A stretch of DNA of 64,000 nt from a virus: IMG/VR virus record IMGVR_UViG_3300046474_000239, positions 1 through 64,000 of that record; one strand, written 5' to 3'. Positions 17,029 to 24,479 of this stretch are shown in pieces. The position numbers were made by a program, and so were the translations under genes. Under the pieces are notes generated by a model. That model saw only the letters and a list, made by a program, of their open reading frames with translations. It ran no database searches and was not told the origin of the DNA. Within the stretch, counting starts at the first letter, position 1. Every line of letters begins with the position of its first letter.

Positions 17029-17049
17029 TAAGCGCAAGGAGTGTCGAAG

Positions 17050-17904
17050 ATGTCTCATTCAAGACAGAGTCAACGCCGCACGGGTTCCAACAAGGGCCAG
17101 GGTCAACGCGAAGAACGCCGGGGCAACCGGGCGGAACGCCGAGGCAACAAGGCCCCGAACGTGGTAGACATCAACGACGCAGTGGCCCGTAAGGAAGGCC
17201 CTGCCAAGAAGCAATGGCATGAACACGACCTCCGCCACATCCAAGGCATGACCGATAACCAGGACACCGCTATCGAAGCCTACCTGGCTACCGACGACGG
17301 CCACCTGGGTCTCTTGGGTTCGGCGGGCTCCGGCAAGACCCTCCTGGCCTTGTATCTCGCATTCATCTCCTACACTCGCGGCGAGGCCGAGGGCGTGACG
17401 GTAGTGCGGTCCTCTGTACCTAAGCGGGACCCAGGCGCGCTGCCCGGCACCCTGGAGCAGAAGCAAGCCCCGTACGAAGCCCCATACCGCAGCCTCCTGC
17501 ACTTCCTGTTCGGTCGCGCATCGACGTACGACGATATGAAAGAAGCAGGCGTGATCGAGTACAAGTCGACCAGCTACCTGCGCGGCACCACCATCGACAA
17601 CCGGATCATCCTCGTAGAGGAAGCCCAGAACCTGGACTTCGATGAGATCGACTCGGTGCTCACTCGGGCGGGTACAGGCTCCCGCGTCATCCTTACCGGT
17701 GACACGCTGCGCCAGTGCGACCTCAAGCACTTCGAGGTGTCCGGCATCCAGATCCTTCAGCAGGTCAAAGACAAGTTGGAAGGTATGACCATCGTCGAGT
17801 TCGGCCCGCAGGATTGCGTGCGGTCGGGTTTCGCGAAGTCCTGGTTGCTGGCTACCGAGGAGTTCTTCACCGAGCAGCGTGCCCGCGAACGTAACGAGCG
17901 TTAA
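17050..17904 (+). CDS. PhoH-family ATPase
   Basis: 284 residues. A basic, Arg/Gly/Asn-rich N-terminus of about 45 residues precedes the PhoH domain. Walker A is GLLGSAGSGKTLLA, followed by VRSSVPKRDPGALPG and an FGRAS segment. Walker B is NRIILVEEAQNL and sensor GSRVILTGDTLRQCD. PhoH proteins are ATPases linked to RNA metabolism and are common in phages. AAGGAG lies 8 nt before 17050; a GTG nine bases earlier is possible. Confidence 0.9.
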   Translation: MSHSRQSQRRTGSNKGQGQREERRGNRAERRGNKAPNVVDINDAVARKEGPAKKQWHEHDLRHIQGMTDNQDTAIEAYLATDDGHLGLLGSAGSGKTLLALYLAFISYTRGEAEGVTVVRSSVPKRDPGALPGTLEQKQAPYEAPYRSLLHFLFGRASTYDDMKEAGVIEYKSTSYLRGTTIDNRIILVEEAQNLDFDEIDSVLTRAGTGSRVILTGDTLRQCDLKHFEVSGIQILQQVKDKLEGMTIVEFGPQDCVRSGFAKSWLLATEEFFTEQRARERNER

Positions 17905-17922
17905 CAGGTGATGCAGCGGCGG

Positions 17923-17950
17923 TTGACAAAGCGTCAGCCGTCGCTAGTAT
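17923..17950 (+). promoter_or_regulatory. Predicted sigma70-type promoter
   Basis: A perfect TTGACA (17923-17928) is 16 nt from TAGTAT (17945-17950). It opens the leader that contains the 12-bp inverted repeat before the gene at 18073. Confidence 0.7.
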
Positions 17951-17965
17951 CAAGGTGCCAGCGCG

Positions 17966-18045
17966 CTTTCGTGTGTGACCTGCTTTGAGGCAAACGACCA
18001 TGGATGGTTGAGGGGCAGGGATGATAAGTAGGCCACACACGAAAG
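17966..18045 (+). promoter_or_regulatory. Structured leader with 12-bp inverted repeat
   Basis: CTTTCGTGTGTG (17966-17977) is the exact reverse complement of CACACACGAAAG (18034-18045), with 56 nt between. Transcribed from the promoter at 17923, the RNA would start near 17957 and fold into a long closed stem ending 27 nt before the ATG at 18073. A cis-acting RNA or a protein site are both possible. Confidence 0.55.
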
Positions 18046-18072
18046 TACGAAGGACAGTTGGAGGAGACGGCC

Positions 18073-18375
18073 ATGCAACTTGTACCCCAGATTGAAAAGC
18101 CGAAAGGCAACGTGATCGACGACATAGCATTCCGTCGCCCTTCTGTCCCCGACCAACTGCGGATCATGGCAGCCCGCCTGGATGCAGGTGAGTGGCCAGA
18201 GCCCGAGGTCATCGTAGTGGTACTGGCCTACACCGATCCTAAGCAGCAGATGGTTTGCGTGCCGGGCGGGACCGAGGACGTACACCCCTACTTCATGGCA
18301 GGCATGCTTCAGAACGCGGCGTTGACCTGCCTCGACGAAGCCTCGGCCGAACAGTTCATAGACGAAGAGCTTTAA
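18073..18375 (+). CDS. Hypothetical protein
   Basis: 100 residues, mixed alpha/beta (AARLDAGEWPEPEVIVVVLAYT), acidic C-terminus. GGAGGAG lies about 10 nt upstream of the ATG. First gene after the promoter and structured leader at 17.9-18.05 kb. Not recognised. Confidence 0.75.
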   Translation: MQLVPQIEKPKGNVIDDIAFRRPSVPDQLRIMAARLDAGEWPEPEVIVVVLAYTDPKQQMVCVPGGTEDVHPYFMAGMLQNAALTCLDEASAEQFIDEEL

Positions 18376-18434
18376 CCAACCGCAGGCGCAAGACTGATAG
18401 ACAACACCTGCACTCGAAACCCGAGGAGTGCAAC

Positions 18435-18680
18435 ATGAACGAGTACGAGAAAGTCCGCTGCAAGATGGTTTGTCACAACGTCTGGCCCCAGGTCAGCACG
18501 GAGCCTGAAGGGATGCAGAGGGTTCGCTTCGGGGCGGTGTGGTCTGCCAACCCTTGTGAGGAGAATGCGATCTTCGGAGCGCTAACCCCCTACGGCGAGA
18601 TCCAGTTGAGCGTCACCAAGGAGGTTGCGTCCAAGTTCGAGCAGTACGGCGAATACTACATCGACATCACCAAAGCTTAA
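18435..18680 (+). CDS. Small hypothetical protein with Cys-rich N-terminus
   Basis: 81 residues (RCKMVCHN..., FGAVWSANPCEENAIFGALTPYGEIQLSV). A compact beta-rich protein of a type I associate with phages, function unknown. The ATG at 18435 follows GAGGAG; the upstream in-frame region overlaps the previous gene. A terminator follows. Confidence 0.75.
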   Translation: MNEYEKVRCKMVCHNVWPQVSTEPEGMQRVRFGAVWSANPCEENAIFGALTPYGEIQLSVTKEVASKFEQYGEYYIDITKA

Positions 18681-18686
18681 TAAACG

Positions 18687-18710
18687 GACCCGCCAAGTGC
18701 GGGTCTTTTT
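18687..18710 (+). terminator. Rho-independent terminator
   Basis: GACCCGC (18687-18693) pairs with GCGGGTC (18699-18705) around a 5-nt loop, then TTTTT. An inverted-repeat site starts at the next base. Confidence 0.92.
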
Positions 18711-18726
18711 ATGCAATCAATTGCAC
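18711..18726 (+). repeat. Dispersed 16-bp inverted repeat, copy 5
   Basis: ATGCAATCAATTGCAC, directly after the terminator T run and directly before the GGAGG of the next gene. Confidence 0.92.
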
Positions 18727-18738
18727 GGAGGCTGTGAC

Positions 18739-18918
18739 ATGACGCCCAGTGAACCTGGGGACCGCGAGTTGATAGACCGTATACTTGCGAGGACCCGCAT
18801 GTTTGTACCCAAGGAGCCCGAGCCTGAGAAGCCCGTCGAAGACGAACCCAAGCCCGAACCACCCACACCGAAAGAAAGCCGTCAGGCGAACCTACGCAGG
18901 AGATTGAGATCATGTTGA
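18739..18918 (+). CDS. Small Pro/Glu-rich protein upstream of the ribonucleotide reductase
   Basis: 59 residues. A short helix (RELIDRILARTRMF) is followed by a Pro/Glu/Lys stretch (EPEPEKPVEDEPKPEPP) and a basic end (RRRLRSC). GGAGG precedes the ATG at 18739 and the stop overlaps the reductase start. Unknown; probably disordered. Confidence 0.6.
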   Translation: MTPSEPGDRELIDRILARTRMFVPKEPEPEKPVEDEPKPEPPTPKESRQANLRRRLRSC

Positions 18919-21167
18919 GTCGGGACGTGTCCAACAAAAAAGCCCAAACCATTGAGTCGGGGCTTGGCAAGCAGATGATGGCGCAGGCCAAGTTCTACAT
19001 GGGCTACTCACGATGGGACGAGGAGACCGGGCGGTATGAAACCTGGGACGAAGCGGTAGCCCGAGTGATGAACATGCACCGCGCCAAGTACGCGCACTGC
19101 ATGACCGAGGAGCTGGAGGCGGCGATTGACTTCGCTGAAGAGATGTACCGCACCAAGCGAGTTCTGGGGGCACAGCGGGCGTTGCAGTTCGGCGGTGACC
19201 AGATCTTCAAACACGAAGCTAAACTGTACAACTGCTCCAGCTCCTACGCAGATCGCCCGGAGTTCTTCCAGGAAGCCATGTACCTACTGCTCTGCGGGTG
19301 CGGCGTGGGCTTCAGCGTACAGACACAGCATGTTGCTCAACTACCCGACATCGCACCGCGCAGCAGTGAATCCACGCTGTATGTTATCCCTGACTCGATA
19401 GAAGGATGGGCGGACGCCTTCGGGGTGCTCCTGTCTTCGTACTTCGTTGGCGGCGGAAGCTACCCGGAGTACCAGGGTAACCACATAGCGTTTGACTTTA
19501 GCCAGATACGCCCAAAGGGTGCGCTAATTTCCGGGGGCTTCAAGGCACCTGGGCCGGACGGTATTCGATTAGCCTTGCAGAAGTGCGAGAAGCTGATGGA
19601 GGACCTAGTGAGCAAGGGGTCGCGGATGTCGACTATTGGCGTCTACGACTTCGTGATGCACATGTCGGACGCGGTACTGTCGGGCGGTGTGCGCCGGTCT
19701 GCGACCATCTGCCTGTTCAGCAAAGACGACCAGGACATGCTGAAGGCCAAGACAGGCAATTGGTTTGTGGACAACCCGCAGCGCGGGCGGAGCAACAACT
19801 CAGCGATGCTGCTACGCGATGAACTGACCCGCGAAGAGTGGGCGGGCATCATGAAATCTGTCAAAGCCTTTGGCGAGCCAGGGTTTGTATTCACCCACAG
19901 CCTGGACGCCGCGTACAACCCCTGCGTAGAGATAGGCATGAAGCCTAAGCACTGGCTCACAGGCAAGACCGGCTTCCAGATGTGCAACCTCACCGAGATC
20001 AACGGTGGCATGTGCCGCACCCTGGCCGACCTGCTCAAGGCATGCCGGGCGGCAGCCATCCTGGGCACGCTCCAGGCAGGCTACACAAACTTCAGATACC
20101 TCACCCAGACCACCAAGGAGATTGTAGACCGCGAGGCGCTCCTGGGCGTGTCTATCACCGGCTGGATGAACAACCCGGAGGTTCTATTCGACAAGGGCAA
20201 CATGGTCGAAGGAGCTACCCTGGTTAAAGCGGTCAACCGCCAGATTGCCGCGATCATCAGCATCAACCCGGCACCGCGCACCACTTGCGCCAAGCCGTCC
20301 GGCAACGCCTCCGTCAAGCTGGGCACCGCCAGTGGCATCCATGGCGAGCACTCGCTGCGCTACTTCCGCAACGTACAGATGAGCGACACTGACGGCGTGT
20401 TGCACCTGATCCAGAAGGTCAACCCGGAGATGGTGGAAGCGTCAGTCTGGTCGCAGAACGGCACCGACAAGGTGGTCAGCTTTCCTGTCACTTCAGACCC
20501 GCAGTCGGTCTTCAAAGCTGACCTGATGGGGACAAAGCAACTTGAGTACGTCAAGCTGGCCCAGCAGTACTGGGTCGAAGGCGGGACCGACGAAACCCTG
20601 GCGGTAGACCCGCAGCTACGCCACAACATCTCCAACACCATATCGGTGGATAACTGGGATGAAATGGAGCAGTACCTGTTCGACAACCGTCAGTGGTTCG
20701 CCGGGGTCAGCCTGCTGTCTTCCAGCGGCGACAAGGACTTTGCCCAGGCACCGTTCACAGAAGTGGCCACGCTTGAGCAGATCACTGAACGCTATGGCAG
20801 CGCCAGCCTCCTGGCGAGCGGCCTGGTCGTCGACGGGCTGTACGCTTTCCACGATGACCTATGGAAGGCTTGCGCTACAGTCCTGGGCATAGGTGATACG
20901 CTGCACCCTACACACCGGGGAGACCTGATGAAGCGAGACTGGGTACGCCGGGCGGAGAAGTTTGCGCAGAACTTTTTCAGTGGAGACCTGCAACAGGCGA
21001 CTTACTGCCTCAAGGACGTATACAATTTCCATAAATGGGAGTCGCTCCTGCGCCACGTAAGCCCGATCAACTTCACCGAAGAGCTGTCCGAGCAGACCTA
21101 TACCGATGTGAACACCATGGGGGCTCAAGCGTGCTCCGGGGGTGTGTGCGACACGCAGACTTTCTAG
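18912..21167 (+). CDS. Class II (adenosylcobalamin-dependent) ribonucleoside-triphosphate reductase
   Basis: 751 residues, the size of monomeric B12-dependent RTPR. NCSSSY near residue 106 holds the first active-site cysteine. The NPCVEIG and QMCNLTEINGG segments carry the radical cysteine region. NPAPRTTCAKPSGNASVKLG is the phosphate-binding part. The C-terminal CSGGVC supplies the redox shuttle pair. It reduces NTPs to dNTPs and needs host or environmental cobalamin but not oxygen. No separate small subunit is encoded nearby, as expected for class II. Confidence 0.93.
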   Translation: MLSRDVSNKKAQTIESGLGKQMMAQAKFYMGYSRWDEETGRYETWDEAVARVMNMHRAKYAHCMTEELEAAIDFAEEMYRTKRVLGAQRALQFGGDQIFKHEAKLYNCSSSYADRPEFFQEAMYLLLCGCGVGFSVQTQHVAQLPDIAPRSSESTLYVIPDSIEGWADAFGVLLSSYFVGGGSYPEYQGNHIAFDFSQIRPKGALISGGFKAPGPDGIRLALQKCEKLMEDLVSKGSRMSTIGVYDFVMHMSDAVLSGGVRRSATICLFSKDDQDMLKAKTGNWFVDNPQRGRSNNSAMLLRDELTREEWAGIMKSVKAFGEPGFVFTHSLDAAYNPCVEIGMKPKHWLTGKTGFQMCNLTEINGGMCRTLADLLKACRAAAILGTLQAGYTNFRYLTQTTKEIVDREALLGVSITGWMNNPEVLFDKGNMVEGATLVKAVNRQIAAIISINPAPRTTCAKPSGNASVKLGTASGIHGEHSLRYFRNVQMSDTDGVLHLIQKVNPEMVEASVWSQNGTDKVVSFPVTSDPQSVFKADLMGTKQLEYVKLAQQYWVEGGTDETLAVDPQLRHNISNTISVDNWDEMEQYLFDNRQWFAGVSLLSSSGDKDFAQAPFTEVATLEQITERYGSASLLASGLVVDGLYAFHDDLWKACATVLGIGDTLHPTHRGDLMKRDWVRRAEKFAQNFFSGDLQQATYCLKDVYNFHKWESLLRHVSPINFTEELSEQTYTDVNTMGAQACSGGVCDTQTF

Positions 21168-21190
21168 TCAGTAGGTAAGGAGTAACGATC

Positions 21191-21469
21191 ATGACCATGT
21201 TCAGAGTGTGCAGCGTCGACGAGGTAATCCAGGCTTGCCCGTACGCCGACACGTTTTACACCGTAGACCCGCAGATGGATGCGAAGCTGCGCTCTCTCAA
21301 CCTGGGCGTGCCCGATAGCCCGTATGTCTACCTACAAGAGCTGAACGTCTACGGCTTCATCGACATCGACGGTCAGTTCAACACCATCGACAAAGCACTG
21401 CTCGACCAGGTATGGCCGGGCTACTCCCACAACGGCGGCTACAGCCCCTTCGACCTGAGTACCCTCTGA
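21191..21469 (+). CDS. Hypothetical protein downstream of the reductase
   Basis: 92 residues, acidic, two Cys near the N-terminus (RVCSVDEVIQACPYAD). AAGGAG lies upstream of the start at 21191. The stop overlaps the next start (TGATG). Function unknown; its place suggests co-expression with the reductase. Confidence 0.7.
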   Translation: MTMFRVCSVDEVIQACPYADTFYTVDPQMDAKLRSLNLGVPDSPYVYLQELNVYGFIDIDGQFNTIDKALLDQVWPGYSHNGGYSPFDLSTL

Positions 21470-21780
21470 TGCGATACACACAACGAGAAGTAGCAGGCGA
21501 GATGACGATGCAGCTAGGCTCCTGCTACACCTTCATCGTCACACCCGAGGTGGAGCGGGAGATCCGCGCAGCACGCCCGGACGCGGCGGAGTCTCCTATC
21601 CTTTGCTGCCCCTACAAGCGCTTCTTCTACTACCTGAACCTGGACGGCGTCATCCGCACCGTGGAGTACGACGAGGTGACCAGCAAGCCGTATTACCACC
21701 ACGACGATCCCCGCAGCTTCGCAGACGACCCGGCCTACTTCATGAAGTTCCCATTGACCGCAGCACTCGACGAGCAATAG
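21469..21780 (+). CDS. Hypothetical protein
   Basis: 103 residues including ILCCPYKRFFYYLNLDGVIRTVEYD, which looks like a small beta sheet. Starts in the stop of the preceding gene; an in-frame ATG at 21502 is an alternative. Not recognised. Confidence 0.65.
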   Translation: MRYTQREVAGEMTMQLGSCYTFIVTPEVEREIRAARPDAAESPILCCPYKRFFYYLNLDGVIRTVEYDEVTSKPYYHHDDPRSFADDPAYFMKFPLTAALDEQ

Positions 21781-21782
21781 CC

Positions 21783-22229
21783 ATGGCCATTGTTGAACTG
21801 TTCACGGACGGTGCCCGCAAGGGCGACAAGGTAGGCGGGTGGGGTTGCCTCATCCGCTATGGCAAACACATCAAGGAGATCTTCGGCGGGGAGCTGGACA
21901 CCACCAACAACCGGATGGAGATGATGGGAGTGATCGAGGGCCTGCGTGCCCTGACCCGCAACGGCCTGAAGGTACACATCGTCACCGACAGCCAGTACGT
22001 CATCAAGGGCATCACGGAATGGATGGACGGGTGGGTCCGCAGGAAGTGGAAGACCCTGGAGGGAGAGGACGTAAAGAACAAGGACCTATGGCTGGACCTG
22101 GTGGATGAGATCGAAGCCCACGAGGAGGTCACCTGGCAATGGGTCAAGGGACACAAGGGGCACCCGGAGAACGAGAGAGCTGACGCCCTGGCCAACCTGG
22201 GAGTAATCAAAGCCCGCAAAGAACAGTAG
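21783..22229 (+). CDS. rnhA: Ribonuclease HI
   Basis: 148 residues, the normal RNase HI length. All four acidic catalytic positions are visible: LFTDGA, NNRMEMMGVIEGL, VTDSQYV and the final HPENERADALA. It cleaves the RNA strand of RNA-DNA hybrids, removing primers during replication. The frame extends upstream to 21603 but that part overlaps another gene, and the ATG at 21783 follows its stop by 2 nt. Confidence 0.95.
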   Translation: MAIVELFTDGARKGDKVGGWGCLIRYGKHIKEIFGGELDTTNNRMEMMGVIEGLRALTRNGLKVHIVTDSQYVIKGITEWMDGWVRRKWKTLEGEDVKNKDLWLDLVDEIEAHEEVTWQWVKGHKGHPENERADALANLGVIKARKEQ

Positions 22230-22258
22230 TTGCCCGACCCCCGGTTGGTGGCTATCAT
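22230..22258 (+). promoter_or_regulatory. Possible sigma70-type promoter before the tail genes
   Basis: TTGCCC (22230-22235) and TATCAT (22253-22258) with a 17-nt spacer, but a terminator follows within 20 nt, so it would drive only transcripts that read through. Weak. Confidence 0.3.
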
Positions 22259-22275
22259 CGGTTGGACGATTAATC

Positions 22276-22304
22276 AAGCCTCGGCAGTCTGTCGGGGCTT
22301 TTTA
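22276..22304 (+). terminator. Rho-independent terminator
   Basis: AGCCTCG pairs with CGGGGCT (one T-G pair) followed by TTTTT. It closes the replication/nucleotide gene block before the tail genes. Confidence 0.85.
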
Positions 22305-22317
22305 TTGGAGGCTCGAT

Positions 22318-22635
22318 ATGTCGTGCTCAACAGCGATCAAAGTTAAGCGGGGCGGCTCGTTAAGCCTCCTACATAAAATCACCCTAGACGGGGTGGTAAC
22401 CGACCTGACTGGCTGGACCATCACGGCTCTCGTAAAGTACGGGGACCAGGAGCTGGGCTACTTCACTGTCACGTACCTGAATGCTGCGCAAGGCCTGACC
22501 CAGTTGGTGTTCGATGACACCTCGGACTGGCCTATCGGCATGATGGCCTTCGATGTGAAGTACCTGCTGCCCAGTGGTCACGTCTACTACTCGCCAACCA
22601 TGACGATTAGCTGCGCCGAGAGGATCACGCCATGA
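22318..22635 (+). CDS. Small tail-associated protein (predicted)
   Basis: 105 residues, mostly beta strand (VKRGGSLSLLHKITLDG, LTGWTITALVKYG, SDWPIGMMAFDVKYLLPSG). This layout is typical of small baseplate or fibre-adaptor proteins encoded just before tail fibres. It overlaps the fibre gene by 4 nt. Function is inferred from position and composition. Confidence 0.65.
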   Translation: MSCSTAIKVKRGGSLSLLHKITLDGVVTDLTGWTITALVKYGDQELGYFTVTYLNAAQGLTQLVFDDTSDWPIGMMAFDVKYLLPSGHVYYSPTMTISCAERITP

Positions 22636-24473
22636 GCATCGAATTGAGCTTTGCACCTTCGTTCATCTACCAGGGTGAGATCCACACTCAGGAGGTCATG
22701 GTCTTCAAGTTGGACGTGGCCGTGGGCATCCCAGGCGTCACGGTAATCCAGGGCGACGATGGCAGGGAGGTTGAACTTCAGGCTACATCGACGTACATCC
22801 AATGGCGCTACGTAGGCGACGTAGCCTGGACGAACCTGAAGGCCTTGTCAGAGCTGGAAGGCGAACCGGGTGACGACGGGCGCGAGGTCGAAATACAGAC
22901 CACCGCCACCCACATCCAATGGCGTTTGGTAGGTGATCCGACCTGGATCAACATCGTAGCCCTCAGCACCTTGAAAGGTGATCCAGGTGACCCAGGTGAC
23001 CCAGGCACACCAGGCGACCCAGGTGCACCCGGTGACCCCGGTGACCCAGGCGATGACGGGCGGGAGGTACAACTCCAGGTCACCTCTACGTACATCCAGT
23101 GGAAGTACAACACCGACGTTACGTGGACCAACCTGATTGCCTTGGCGGCCCTCGCGGGCGACCCTGGCGATCCTGGCGATCCTGGTGACCCTGGTGACCC
23201 AGGCCCGGCCATCGAACTCCGGGTCACCCCTACCCATGTGCAGTGGCGCGTCGTGGGCGCTGTGTCCTGGGTGAACTTGATTGCACTGACCGAACTCAAG
23301 GGTGACCCAGGTGACGACTCGCCTCCCGTGGTCCCCGTAGCAGGCGCTGGCATTGACATTGACGACACTGACCCGCTTGCTCCGATCATCAGCGCAGCGT
23401 TCTCTGGTTCGTACACGGACCTGACGGACAAGCCGTCTATCCCGGACTCGCCTGATGATATTGGGGCGGCCACAGCAGCACAGGGTACGACAGCCGACAC
23501 CGCCGTGCAGCCAGGAGACTTGGCCGCTGTTGCAACCACGGGGCAGTACAGTGACTTGCTGGGTAAGCCCTCGATCCCGGACGACCCTGCGGACATCGGT
23601 GCTGCAACGGCGGCCCAGGGTGCCAAAGCGGACACCGCACTCCAGCCTGGGGCCGTAGGTGTATCGGTTGCCAGCCTGGTAGCTGGTTTGGTGCCTTCCT
23701 CGCAACTGCCCTCGTACGTGGATGATGTACTGGAAGCGGCTAACTTCGCGGCGCTCCCAGGGACAGGTGAGACAGGTAAGATCTACGTCCTGGCCACCCC
23801 TTACACCTCGGGAGGGGTCACCAGTTCACAGTTCCGCTGGACGGGTTCTGCCTACGCCCCGATCATTGCCTCGCCTGGAAGCACGGATGCGGTGACAGAG
23901 GGGTCGACCAACCTGTACTTCACGACGGCTCGCGTGCTGGCTGCGGCGCTGGCTGGGTTGAGCACGGCGACCTCTGCGGTAATCAGCGGGGCGGACACCG
24001 TACTGGCCGCGTTTGGCAAGCTGCAAGCGCAGATCACCACCCTGGCCAACTCCGTATCCAACGTGAACAACACGTCTGACGCAAGCAAGCCGGTTAGCAC
24101 CGCACAGCAGACGGCACTGGATCTGAAGGCGAACGCAGCCAACCCGGCGTTCACTGGGACTGCGACAGGTTTGACCAAAGCCATGGTCGGACTTGGCAGC
24201 GTGGACAATACGGCAGATACAAGCAAACCCGTCAGCACGGCGCAGCAGACTGCCCTGGACCTCAAAGTCACCAACCCCATGACGGCTTCCGGGGACCTGA
24301 TCTACGGGGGCACAGCGGGGGCACCAACACGCCGAATCAAAGGCACCGATGGACAGATCTTCGTAATGGCATCAGGGTTGCCAGTGTGGGTCGATTCCCC
24401 GTACGTGCTGACCACCACCTACACCACCGACATGGGCGACATCGCCGCAGCGCTTGCAGCTATCCTGGGGTAA
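22632..24473 (+). CDS. Collagen-like tail fibre protein
   Basis: 613 residues. Residues about 35-220 hold four copies of a ~40-residue module of the form DDGREV-LQ-T-TYIQWRYVGD--WTNLIAL, separated by collagen-like GDP/GAP/GTP triplets that should trimerise. Two SYTDL-KPSIP-SPDDIGAATAAQG modules follow, common in fibres, then Ala/Thr-rich shaft repeats (TADTSKPVSTAQQTALDLK twice). The C-terminus (GAPTRRIKGTDGQIFVM...) resembles a fibre tip. No catalytic motif is visible. It is probably the structural shaft that carries the following adhesin. Confidence 0.88.
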   Translation: MSIELSFAPSFIYQGEIHTQEVMVFKLDVAVGIPGVTVIQGDDGREVELQATSTYIQWRYVGDVAWTNLKALSELEGEPGDDGREVEIQTTATHIQWRLVGDPTWINIVALSTLKGDPGDPGDPGTPGDPGAPGDPGDPGDDGREVQLQVTSTYIQWKYNTDVTWTNLIALAALAGDPGDPGDPGDPGDPGPAIELRVTPTHVQWRVVGAVSWVNLIALTELKGDPGDDSPPVVPVAGAGIDIDDTDPLAPIISAAFSGSYTDLTDKPSIPDSPDDIGAATAAQGTTADTAVQPGDLAAVATTGQYSDLLGKPSIPDDPADIGAATAAQGAKADTALQPGAVGVSVASLVAGLVPSSQLPSYVDDVLEAANFAALPGTGETGKIYVLATPYTSGGVTSSQFRWTGSAYAPIIASPGSTDAVTEGSTNLYFTTARVLAAALAGLSTATSAVISGADTVLAAFGKLQAQITTLANSVSNVNNTSDASKPVSTAQQTALDLKANAANPAFTGTATGLTKAMVGLGSVDNTADTSKPVSTAQQTALDLKVTNPMTASGDLIYGGTAGAPTRRIKGTDGQIFVMASGLPVWVDSPYVLTTTYTTDMGDIAAALAAILG

Positions 24474-24479
24474 CGGATC

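Noticed and set aside
17905-18072. Cobalamin riboswitch controlling the class II reductase
   Set aside because: The leader is 0.9 kb upstream with three genes between, and no B12-box is recognisable.
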